Assembly (NCBI RefSeq): GCF_030060925.1
Contig: NZ_CP045455.1
Location: forward strand, 558,001-622,000
DNA from: Spiroplasma sp. SV19
GTDB taxonomy: Bacteria; Bacillota_I; Bacilli_A; Mycoplasmatales; Mycoplasmataceae
Direction: 5' to 3'
DNA length: 64,000 nt
The notes beneath the pieces were generated by a model that worked only from the letters and a program-made list of their open reading frames with translations, had not been told where the DNA came from and ran no database searches. This document shows, piece after piece, positions 1 through 6,944 of the stretch (position 1 is the stretch's first letter; the number at the start of each line of letters is the position of its first letter). Position numbers and translations under genes: made by a program.

Positions 1-408
1 ACCTAATTTGGTTAATAATTTTGTATTCTGTGCTAATTTCAATATTTTTGTAGTTCTATACCCACGAGTTAATTTTCCAATACCCACAACTGCAGGTAAC
101 AAATTCAATGCTGTACTTTTTGTTGTAATACCATAAGTTAATTTGTCATAAATTTGATTAACAGCAAAATCTGTTAAAACTTCTACACCAAAAGATATAA
201 ATGCGGCGGCGAAATTTGACAACCCTGCTCCTAAACCTATTGCGGATGCTAATCCTCCAGTAATTGTAGATAGTGCTAATGCTAAAACTTGAATTCCTAG
301 AAACTTAAATAATTCTTTAAGAAAATCATCTTCTTGTTGTTTAATTGGAATTCTTACAGGTTTCGTTACCGGATATGCAGTAGCTGTGTTGCTTGTTCCA
401 AGTGGCAT
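1..408 (-). CDS. Hydrophobic virus-like structural protein, partial at window edge
   Basis: I do not recognise a family. The gene starts at ATG 408, 18 bases after the coat gene stop, and stays open through 136 codons to the left edge, so its C-terminus is missing. Residues 30-95 form a Gly/Ala-rich hydrophobic stretch, probably two membrane-inserting helices. It is followed by a basic segment with Thr, Arg and Lys. Its place directly behind the coat gene, in the same direction, suggests a minor virion or membrane-interacting protein. That role is inferred from position only. Confidence 0.55.
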   Translation of the reverse strand, partial: MPLGTSNTATAYPVTKPVRIPIKQQEDDFLKELFKFLGIQVLALALSTITGGLASAIGLGAGLSNFAAAFISFGVEVLTDFAVNQIYDKLTYGITTKSTALNLLPAVVGIGKLTRGYRTTKILKLAQNTKLLTKLG

Positions 409-426
409 ATTTTAAAAGGAAAAAGA

Positions 427-1668
427 CTACTTACCAGTAGCCTTGTTTTTATCTACATTCTTATTACTTTTATTAGTATCCGATTTAGATACAGGTTCAC
501 TATCTTGCATATCAGTTTTTACATCTTCATTGCTATTTTCATTTGATCCTGTATCATTTTCACTTTTTCCTTTTTTATCTGTTTTTCCTTTTGTTGGTGC
601 AGGTGGCGGAGTTACTTTTGCAAAATCTATTGCAAACATTTCATCAGGAAAAATTGTTCCTGCACCTAATTTACCACTTCATCCAACTAAATGAGCCTCA
701 GTTCTATCAATTTTTTTATCTCACATAAAGTCAAAAACATTACCTTTAATTAAATTTCCAACTTTAATAAACATAAATTCTACTGATTGAGTTCCCTCAA
801 TAATTTCAATTTTATTAGTATTACCATAACTACTTTTTGCTGTCATTCCTTTTGTTGTAATTCCAACGTATGGTAAAAATATATCTTCATATAAATCAAA
901 ACCGTTTAAATTTCCATATGAATCTTGTTGTAAATTTGTAACTGTTTGATTATAAACTGAAACTCAAATTTGATATCTTCTACGAAAATCAGGTGAAGTT
1001 GCAACTTTGTAATTAGTTTTATCTACAGTGACACCTGTTCTATACGGGTCTTGCACATTTTTTCCAGTTGCATCATTAATACCAATTCTTTTGATCTCTT
1101 CAATTTTTAAATCCATAAATCTTTGGAATTTATCAAAATCTTCAGCAATTTCTTGACGGGTATTACTTGCTAAATTTGTTTTTCATTCAAATGAATGTGT
1201 AGTAACTGGACCATCTCCACAATCTAAACCATCTTCAGTTTTTCCTGTCATTCATAATCCCATTGTTACACGACCTATTAGTTTTCTAACTTTATCTGCT
1301 TTTACTGATAATGATTGATCATTTAGTGCTTGAGGATTACCGTCTAAATTAAATTGCTGATATTCATTTTTATCTAATAAAACTGCTTTCGTTGAATACT
1401 CAGTATTGAAAGGTATTTTTAATTCCCCCTCTATATTACTTCATGCATTAACATCAACTGCTGATCTAGCCGCTTCTAATTCCTCATCTGCTCCTGCTTT
1501 AAAATAAATTAAACTCCCATTTTCAATTTTAATCCCTGTTTTTGCAGTTCATTGCATGATTGGACTTTCATTTAATTTTTTTGCTACAATCCCAGCAAAT
1601 TTATCTAAATATTTAATTTTTACTTTATCTAAACCGGGTGTTAATCTTATATCGTTTGGTGTTGGCAT
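427..1668 (-). CDS. Probable major capsid (coat) protein of a provirus
   Basis: This 413-residue protein starts at ATG 1668 behind a strong AAGGAGG ribosome site. Several TGA codons inside it must be Trp (for example MQWTA near residue 40). Most of it looks like a soluble alpha/beta fold without signal or membrane segments. The last 60 or so residues are a disordered tail rich in Lys, Asp, Ser and Asn that begins after a Pro-rich TPPPAP stretch. Size, a scaffold-like coiled coil directly upstream and a hydrophobic gene downstream fit a viral coat protein. I did not see a diagnostic capsid motif, so the call rests on layout and general character. A DNA-packaging or replication protein is less likely but possible. 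Confidence 0.45.
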
Positions 1669-1681
1669 TTTCTATTCCTCC

Positions 1682-1981
1682 TTAAAAATATATTTTGTTT
1701 TTTTGCTCATCTTCAATATATGAAGCATCGTTATTTTTATCATCATCCGTTTTTACATTTGAGTTATCAATAACTCCCCCTGTATTAACAGGCTTTACTT
1801 TTAATAAGTCTTGATAATTGTTTTCAATTTGTGCTTTAATTACAGCAATATCTTCTTTTGAATCATACTTAGCCTTAAATAAAACAGTTTTAATATCTTC
1901 ATCGTTTGTTAAAGAATTAATATAGTTATTAATATCAATTTGCTTTAATTCTTCTGCTTGTTTTTCAGAAATGGATACTAA
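1682..1981 (-). CDS. Second half of a scaffold-like coiled-coil protein, frameshifted from the gene before it
   Basis: This reading frame of about 100 codons ends at TAA 1682-1684, just before the coat gene ribosome site. It has no ATG; a TTA at 1981 or ATT at 1990 would be the only starts. Its frame runs back into the end of the 55-codon gene at 1986-2153. A one-base deletion in the run of seven T (1993-1999; seven A in the coding strand) would join the two. The joined protein would read smoothly as one acidic coiled coil of about 155 residues with an Asp/Asn-rich tail. Viral scaffold proteins are typically of this kind and sit just before the coat gene. It may be made by frameshifting, or the locus may be broken. 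Confidence 0.45.
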   Translation of the reverse strand, partial: LVSISEKQAEELKQIDINNYINSLTNDEDIKTVLFKAKYDSKEDIAVIKAQIENNYQDLLKVKPVNTGGVIDNSNVKTDDDKNNDASYIEDEQKNKIYF

Positions 1982-1985
1982 TTCA

Positions 1986-2153
1986 CTAATTCTTTTTTTC
2001 TTGTTCTGCTTTAACTTTTAATAATTCTGCATTATGTGCATCTAATTCATCTTGTGTTGCAAAAACAAATTCTGCTGTTTGGATTGCTAAACTACCATCC
2101 TCATTCACAACTGCTTCATTATTATCGTTAACTAAAACATATCTAATTGCCAT
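1986..2153 (-). CDS. Small scaffold-like protein, first half
   Basis: This 55-residue protein starts at ATG 2153 behind AAAGGAGG, a near-perfect ribosome site, and is the first gene after the terminator at 2192-2227. The N-terminal 35 residues look folded (MAIRYVLV then an acidic turn). The rest is helical and charged and ends in Glu/Lys repeats. The stop lies immediately after a seven-A run, and the +1 frame continues the coiled coil for about 100 more residues. It probably encodes the head of a scaffold or assembly protein for the coat protein at 427-1668. Function is inferred from position and character only. Confidence 0.5.
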   Translation of the reverse strand: MAIRYVLVNDNNEAVVNEDGSLAIQTAEFVFATQDELDAHNAELLKVKAEQEKKN

Positions 2154-2191
2154 ATTTTGAATTCCTCCTTTTTCAATGATGATTGTATAAT

Positions 2192-2227
2192 GCAAAAAGA
2201 AAAAATGCAGAACACAATCTGCATTTT
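2192..2227 (-). terminator. Terminator between DNA-handling and capsid genes
   Basis: A perfect 10-bp stem (AAAATGCAGA and its complement, loop of six) lies at 2202-2227. On the minus strand it is followed by a T-rich run broken by single C and G bases. It falls between the DNA-handling genes and the capsid module, so the capsid genes probably have their own promoter or depend on readthrough. Confidence 0.7.
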
Positions 2228-2308
2228 CTATAAAAACTCCTGATTTAGAGAAGTCGTTTCGTTTAGGGTGTAACATTACTGCTACTGTTAAAATTATATA
2301 TTATGATT

Positions 2309-2776
2309 TTATTTTTGATTATTTTTGGTGCGAGTTCTTGGAACTTTTTTAATAATTTCAAAACTTTCAACTCTAATACAATGAAAGTACTTTTTTGTCA
2401 TTCTATTTAATGTATTTCAAATACTACCAGTTACTCTAATTTCATCATCTTTTTTAAGTTTTAAGAATTCAGTTAATAATATAGATTCATATACTGATAA
2501 AGTACTATAATTCATTCCAAATCAACTACATCCTGCAGAACCTGCATCTATTTCCACACCACCGGCTGTCTTGGCTACAATCTTAGTTTTTACTGGATCA
2601 GAATGAATTTTAACATCAATTATTAGTTTATTAATTCATTCTCGCTTTTTTTCTATTTCTTCTTTTTTTACTACATTTTTTTTAACACTAGGATTAGTAG
2701 CTTTTTTAATAACTGGTTTCTTTTTTATTGATGACTTGATATTTTTATTTACTAAGTTACTTTGAACTCTTGGCAT
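2309..2776 (-). CDS. Basic, possibly OB-fold DNA-binding protein
   Basis: This 155-residue protein starts at ATG 2776 with AAGGAG upstream and overlaps the RuvC-like gene by 20 bases. Residues 1-50 are a Lys-rich disordered arm. Residues 50-140 alternate beta-type stretches (LIIDVKIHSD, TKIVAKTAGG, EIRVTGSIWN, YFHCIRVESF) in the way small OB-fold single-strand binding proteins do. The C-terminus is again basic. No family motif is certain. Being translationally coupled to a resolvase-like nuclease supports a role in replication or recombination of the element. Confidence 0.45.
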
Positions 2777-3206
2777 CCCTATCCAACTCCTTTTTTAAGA
2801 AATATTGTAAATGTTTTCAAGCATCTAATTCATGCTCTGACATTTTAATATTTCCTTTATACCTTGTTGTAATTGTACCTCTAACATTTGGTTCTTGCAG
2901 AACAATGGGCCAATTAAACTTGTATTTAAATAGAGTTTTTAATCCACCAATACATAATGGAGTTGATAAAACATTTTTAATTTTAAAATTTGGCCGAATT
3001 TGAAAATTTTCAATTATAACTAACACATCTTTTATATCCAATAATTTATCAATCCAATTATTAATATTTTCTACAGCATTTTCATCTGACTTTGATTCAA
3101 TAGTAGTATGCTGACAAATACATTTTTGATTAACATCATAAATTATTATTCCTGTTTTACCAATTCCTGCAGGATCGATAGAAATTATGAAATTTATTTG
3201 TTTCAT
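2757..3206 (-). CDS. RuvC-like Holliday-junction resolvase of the element
   Basis: This 149-residue protein has the layout of the RuvC/RNase H-like nuclease fold. It has an N-terminal SIDPAGIGKTG strand with the first acidic residue (Asp11), a second acidic residue in VIIENF near residue 65, and a C-terminal helix HELDAWKH near residues 126-132 with the closing Asp. These match the Asp-Glu-Asp metal site of small viral and bacterial resolvases. TGA at the conserved Trp after LDA must be read through. It would cut branched DNA during replication or packaging. It overlaps the 45-aa gene before it and the DNA-binding gene after it, which implies coupled translation. Confidence 0.65.
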
Positions 3207-3331
3207 GACTCAACTAATTTTTGAGTAATATTTGTATTTTTCTCATCTTCCATTTTTTTAATATACTCACACTGCAAAACAATTAATTTTCTGCACAATA
3301 CTAATTGTTCTAATAGTTCTTTATTTTCCAT
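3194..3331 (-). CDS. Small hypothetical helical protein, 45 aa
   Basis: This mini-gene starts at ATG 3331 with AAAGGAGAATG before it and ends at TAA 3194, overlapping the resolvase start by 13 bases. The 45 residues are predominantly helical with two Cys and charged Lys/Glu repeats, and a TGA codon supplies a Trp near the end. I do not recognise it. Its start lies one base before the stop of the 105-aa gene, so the two are probably co-translated. Confidence 0.5.
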
Positions 3332-3649
3332 TTAATCATTCTCCTTTGTTTCAAATATTTTTAGTGTCTTACCTTTATCTTGAATTTCATAATCTAATTT
3401 ACCATAAAATATAATTTCCCCTGCAACGTTAGTCTGCCAAACAAGTCTATTAATATTTTCTAAGACATTTGCATTTTCAATTTCTTGTTGATGTCTGTTT
3501 AATACTTCATCTGCAAAATCATCAAATTTATCTTTCCAAAATGTTATAGTTTTTTCATCATTTCATAAGCGAATAGATTTTTTTTGATATTCTAATATAT
3601 CCTGAACAGTTTTACCTTTATGAATAATTTTATAACTATTTTTTGACAT
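3332..3649 (-). CDS. Hypothetical protein of the element, 105 aa
   Basis: The gene runs from ATG 3649 to TAA 3332. It encodes an acidic, mostly helical soluble protein with one TGA Trp and one TGG Trp in the first half and a basic N-terminus. It overlaps the Cys-rich gene upstream by 14 bases and abuts the 45-aa gene downstream. No family is recognised. Conserved tight packing with its neighbours is the main support that it is real. Confidence 0.55.
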
Positions 3650-3785
3650 AATATTCTACCTTCTTCCCATGCAATTTGCAGACTTGCTCTTTATCTCATT
3701 TACAATTACAATAACAAAGAACTTTTTCACAACATTTGCAATAAGTTTTTCCTGATATTTCCCTTACTGATTTAATATTTAACAT
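3636..3785 (-). CDS. Cys-rich mini-protein, probable zinc binder
   Basis: This 49-residue protein starts at ATG 3785, immediately behind the 35-aa gene stop. It holds the clustered cysteines CKCCEKVLCYCNC at residues 16-28, with one further Cys and a His in the following 12 residues (CKLH). This is enough ligands for one zinc ribbon or knuckle. It has no signal peptide or membrane segment. It is one of several Cys-rich mini-proteins in this element; a regulatory or nucleic-acid binding role is a guess. Confidence 0.5.
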
Positions 3786-3788
3786 AAA

Positions 3789-3896
3789 TTATTTTCCTTT
3801 CAATAATTCTCAACATTTATCTGAACAAGCGTATGATACTGAACTCCAATGTATTTGAAATTTTTTATTACATACTTTGCATTTAACTTTTTTCAT
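3789..3896 (-). CDS. Zinc-finger-like mini-protein, 35 aa
   Basis: This very short gene (ATG 3896 to TAA 3789) encodes a peptide with CKVC at residues 6-9 and CSDKC at 24-28, a two-pair Cys arrangement typical of a treble-clef or ribbon finger. A TGA codes the Trp after the last Cys. It overlaps the 80-aa gene before it by 14 bases. The two paired Cys motifs at 15-residue spacing make chance unlikely, but it could be missed or unexpressed. Confidence 0.5.
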
Positions 3897-4125
3897 TTTT
3901 CCCCTTCTCTAAATGTTTTTCACATACTTTTCTATTTTCAGAATTAATAATAATTGCAAATTCCTTACAAAATAATATTTCACAACCATAGTATTGATAA
4001 TTAGTAATATATTTATCATTATTTTTATTTTTACATAAAATATTAGCCAATATATATTTTGACCCGTCAAAATCTTTTGTTACATAAATATATTTATTAT
4101 TTAGTGCATATTTTCTTACCTTCAT
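3883..4125 (-). CDS. Hypothetical protein of the element, 80 aa
   Basis: The gene runs from ATG 4125 to TAA 3883. It encodes a basic, Tyr/Asn/Lys-rich protein with three Cys (LCK, GCE, FCK) and a fourth in VCEKHLEKGK near the C-terminus. This again could make a single zinc site, with the CEKH ending resembling the last half of a finger. It overlaps the 106-aa gene by 29 bases. No family is recognised. Confidence 0.5.
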   Translation of the reverse strand: MKVRKYALNNKYIYVTKDFDGSKYILANILCKNKNNDKYITNYQYYGCEILFCKEFAIIINSENRKVCEKHLEKGKNEKS

Positions 4126-4417
4126 TTTTTATTTGTTCCTCCTTTGAGTACTCTTCTATTACTGGTCTAATTTTTTCGTATGGAACAGCAATTTTTATTT
4201 CTTGTTCTCCAAATTCAGTTTGAACTTTAACTTTTACTTTAAATGTTAATTCACATTCTTTACAATTTGAATACTCATCTAATCTTTCAATTAAAGGCCA
4301 TTCATGGCCTAATAATGCTTTTATATGTCAATGCGGATTTGTAATGATATCTCCACCTAATTTTTTCGGTGTTTCAATTACAATATCTTCTTTTTTAATA
4401 TCTAAATTAATTTTCAT
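4097..4417 (-). CDS. Hypothetical protein of the element, 106 aa
   Basis: Start ATG 4417, stop TAA 4097. The protein is acidic and mixed alpha/beta, with CKEC near residue 60 flanked by beta-type segments (LTFKVKVKV, QEIKIAVPY). There is one TGA Trp in an HWH motif near residue 30. I do not recognise it. The start codon overlaps the end of the 125-aa gene by 11 bases. Confidence 0.55.
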
Positions 4418-4784
4418 ACGATACCTTTAAAATTCTTGGTTCAATTCAGTAGTTAAAACGACCAAATTTGTTTTGTTCTTGACATTCTTTTTCCGCTTCT
4501 AATTTTTGATCTAAATTATAAATACCATGTTCTTTAATCCCATTACTATAAGTTCTCATAATTACATAATGAGTTGGTTTAAATGTTCCATTTATTTTAG
4601 ATTCTAACTCTTCTATTGTTTCTAAAACACTTATTGGATTATTTCCAAAAGGTTTAAGCATTATTAATGTTTCATCAAATCCATATGGATTTGGAAAATA
4701 GGCTGTTATTAAATTAGTTTCTATTTCAAAATTATGTACAGGTCGTTCAGTACCTCGCATTATTCTCGTTACTTTAATTTTCAT
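4407..4784 (-). CDS. Hypothetical protein of the element, 125 aa
   Basis: Start ATG 4784 behind AGAAAGGAAAA, stop TAA 4407. A TGA at 4446-4448 is read as Trp and extends the protein by 13 residues past FGRFNY. The sequence looks like a small soluble alpha/beta protein with a central acidic helix (ETIEELESK). There is no recognised motif, signal or membrane segment. It is tightly packed between two other genes of the element. Confidence 0.55.
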
Positions 4785-4914
4785 TTTTATTTTCCTTTCT
4801 AATTTTTAATAATTTCTTATAACATAAATAATGTAATTTCTTATTATTTTTATTTACAATATTTCCGTGATTAATATTTTTATTGCAATAACAACATTTA
4901 ATTTTTATTTTCAC
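4774..4914 (-). CDS. Possible GTG-started Cys-rich mini-protein, 46 aa
   Basis: This frame fills the space between the methyltransferase and the next gene exactly. It starts with GTG at 4914, whose G is also the last base of the methyltransferase stop TAG, and ends at TAA 4774 inside the next start. The product is very basic with KCCYCNK at residues 6-12 and a further Cys at 31, as in a small zinc knuckle. The ribosome site is weak, so it depends on coupled translation. It could be a chance frame, but its fit and Cys pattern match the neighbouring mini-genes. Confidence 0.4.
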   Translation of the reverse strand: MKIKIKCCYCNKNINHGNIVNKNNKKLHYLCYKKLLKIRKENKNEN

Positions 4915-5660
4915 TATTCAAATAATCTTTGTTGTATGTTTGTGGTTCTATTTTTTGCAATTTCAAAATATTTAGGAATAATTTCAATTCCTAATCACTT
5001 ACGGCCTAAATTTTCACAAGCAACTGCAGTAGTACCGCTCCCCATAAATGGATCAAATACAATATCACCTTTCTCTGAAAATTTACGAATTAAAAATTCT
5101 ATATCCTTAATAGGCTTTGGCGTAGGATGTCCATTTGATTCTTGGCCGATTGGACTATGAAAAAATGTTTTCTTGTTTTCATATTCAGTTAAATAATTAG
5201 GAACACGCATATTTCAATCATATTTATAAATAACAATACAAAATTCTTTATCCTGATAAATAAAATTATTAGATGGTAACGGATTTAATTTTTCTCAAAT
5301 ATAAAAATCAAAATAATATCCATTTTCTTTTACTCATTTTATATAATAAAATATTTGTTCTTTATTCATTCAAATTAAAAATAGTTGTTTTTTTGAAATT
5401 CTTTTAAATTCATTTAAGTAAAAATCAATATCAATATTTTTATTTGCTTGTATTAAATTTAAATCATCATTTAATTTATTAAATACGGCATTTACTTTTG
5501 ATTTTGATTCATATTTTTTCTTATTATTAATACTTTCATAAAAATATGGAGGATCGGTTAAAATTAAATCTACTGAATTATCAGGTATATTTTTAATTAA
5601 GTCTTTTGAATCACCTAAATATAATTCGCCTAACAAAGTTTTATGATTAACATCCGTCAT
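4914..5660 (-). CDS. Orphan beta-class DNA methyltransferase (N6-adenine or N4-cytosine)
   Basis: This 248-residue enzyme transfers a methyl group from S-adenosylmethionine to an exocyclic amino group of DNA. The catalytic motif IV (TDPPYF) is at residues 35-40, and the SAM-binding motif I (DPFMGSGTTAVAC) comes after it near residue 203. This is the beta-class order. The family usually ends shortly after motif I, as here. Several TGA codons are read as Trp. The start ATG 5660 overlaps the 110-aa gene by 14 bases. No restriction endonuclease is nearby, so it probably protects or marks the element's own DNA, as viral orphan methyltransferases do. The recognition site cannot be read from sequence. 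Confidence 0.88.
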
Positions 5661-5979
5661 CTTCTAATTCTTTTCTAATAGTTTCTAATTTAGAAATAAT
5701 TTCATCATCCTTATATTTTTTGCTAATGCCTTTAACCAAAAATAATGTTTTGATTCCATTCTTATTCCTCCTTATAACAATAAATTTTAATGCTTTGTGT
5801 ATGTGATTGTTTTTGTGCGATAAACAACTTGATGAACATATTTTTTTAATTTCAAAAAGTGGGTTATCCGGATCAACTTTATAGTAATTAATTACTACTT
5901 CCTCAACTGATTCATATATACCTACTAAATCATCATTTACGTCATATATTGCATACAATAAATTTTTAACTAATCCCAT
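5647..5979 (-). CDS. Hypothetical protein of the element, 110 aa
   Basis: Start ATG 5979, stop TAA 5647. The N-terminal half is acidic (IYDVNDDLVG, VEEVVINYYKV) and the C-terminal half is basic and helical (KKYKDDEIISKLETIRKEL). A central CSSSCLSHKNNHIH stretch near residues 48-61 could bind a metal. It overlaps both neighbours by 10-14 bases. I do not recognise a family; an early regulatory protein is possible from its position near the control region. Confidence 0.5.
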   Translation of the reverse strand: MGLVKNLLYAIYDVNDDLVGIYESVEEVVINYYKVDPDNPLFEIKKICSSSCLSHKNNHIHKALKFIVIRRNKNGIKTLFLVKGISKKYKDDEIISKLETIRKELEDDGC

Positions 5980-6404
5980 TTTGTTCCATCCTCATCACTA
6001 AAACTTATATTAAAATCAGTATTTATTGCACTTTTGTTATTATCTTCTGAATAACTTAATTGACTTTCTTTTTCCAAATCATTTGTCTGACGCAAATAAA
6101 CTGATTGATTACCCCTTGCTTGTTTTTCTATTAGTTCTATTAATTCAGAACCTAAAATATGTGAGGTAATAATTTTCTTATTATTCTTAAAAGTAAATTC
6201 TTCGTAAAGTTGATTTGGATAGATTCCTAATCTTACCTGGTTAGGAAATTTTCCCGGCCAAATTAATTTTTTTGGTTGTAATCAACTGGAACCATAAGTT
6301 TTTGGCGATATGCAATTTTTACAATTAAACGTATCATATTTTCAGTCTCTGACGTAGTTATGGTTCATATAAACATATACTAGTTTTTGTTTATAATCTG
6401 CAAT
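5970..6404 (-). CDS. First gene of the element, apparent ATT start, 144 aa
   Basis: The frame ends at TAG 5970 and is open upstream to 6404. There an ATT codon sits eight bases behind a strong GGAGG ribosome site; the first ATG (6368) has no comparable site. I therefore favour ATT 6404. The protein has CKNC near residue 28, three Trp in the first half (two from TGA, one TGG) and an acidic Ser/Asn-rich tail. It is the first gene behind the palindrome array at 6446-6527, where a regulator or replication initiator would sit. No motif confirms either. Confidence 0.5.
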
Positions 6405-6445
6405 TTTTAAAACCTCCAGTCTAAGTTAAAAAATAGAGTGTTTTT

Positions 6446-6527
6446 TAACATGTTAGATAACATGTTATTAGACATATTATTTAACTAATTTTTTAACTTG
6501 TTAATTAACATGTTAATTAACATGTTG
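6446..6527. repeat. 12-bp-period palindrome array, likely operator or origin
   Basis: The 10-base palindrome TAACATGTTA occurs exactly at 6446, 6458 and 6506. One-mismatch copies lie at 6494 (TAACTTGTTA) and 6518 (TAACATGTTG), and weaker copies fall in register at 6470 (7/10) and 6482 (6/10). All starts are spaced exactly 12 bases apart. The array lies just upstream of the first gene of the element, over the probable promoter. It could bind a cooperative repressor or serve as iterons of a replication origin. The middle copies are weak, and AT-rich sequence makes partial matches easier. Confidence 0.75.
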
Positions 6528-6617
6528 GGGTAGAAAAAACACTGAAAACGATTTGTCTCAGTGGAATAACCTACTATTCCAACAAATTAATTAAATGTAT
6601 AATAAACAAGCTTATTT

Positions 6618-6878
6618 TTAACAAATAAAAACGGATCCTTCCTTTTCGGAAAAACCCGTATCTTTTTTACTCACCCGAACAGGTCGTTCGAACTGTGAAA
6701 CAATATATTTACTAGCTCCTTCTCATGCTGACTGATTAAAAGATTTATCATTAATGGTGCTACTACTAATAACTCAAATATTACTCATATAATGGTATTT
6801 TTTTAAACAAGCTGTTAAAAAACTAGCTGAAGAAATAATTATTTGCAGAGCCATTATAAACTTCATTATTTTTCTCAT
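6618..6878 (-). pseudogene. Truncated BMP-family substrate-binding lipoprotein
   Basis: The 86-codon frame starts at ATG 6878 behind AAGGAG. It has a lipoprotein signal (hydrophobic core and FLTAC, Cys near residue 24), followed by TINDKSFNQSAWEGASKY. This is characteristic of the N-terminus of BMP/Med-type nucleoside-binding proteins. Family members are about 300-450 residues, so over three quarters is missing. After about residue 70 the resemblance ends, and the frame closes at TAA 6618 next to a 7-bp hairpin at 6562-6581. The break lies right at the edge of the virus-like region, which suggests an insertion or deletion junction. Confidence 0.65.
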
Positions 6879-6944
6879 TATGCACTCCTTTTAAAAAGAT
6901 AAAAACAATACTTCTTAAACCAAAGAATAATTTATAATATTATG

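Noticed and set aside
443-694. Plus-strand hydrophobic frame opposite the coat protein tail
   Set aside because: It is antisense to the Lys/Ser/Asp-rich C-terminal tail, whose complement is hydrophobic by composition. It has no ribosome site.
6446-6527. Short repeats as a CRISPR or transposon end
   Set aside because: Units are 10-bp palindromes at 12-bp steps with 2-base gaps. No spacers, target duplication or transposase are visible.
1-6540. Integrase, terminase or lysis genes of a standard prophage
   Set aside because: I searched the visible frames for such motifs and found none. They may lie left of the window.
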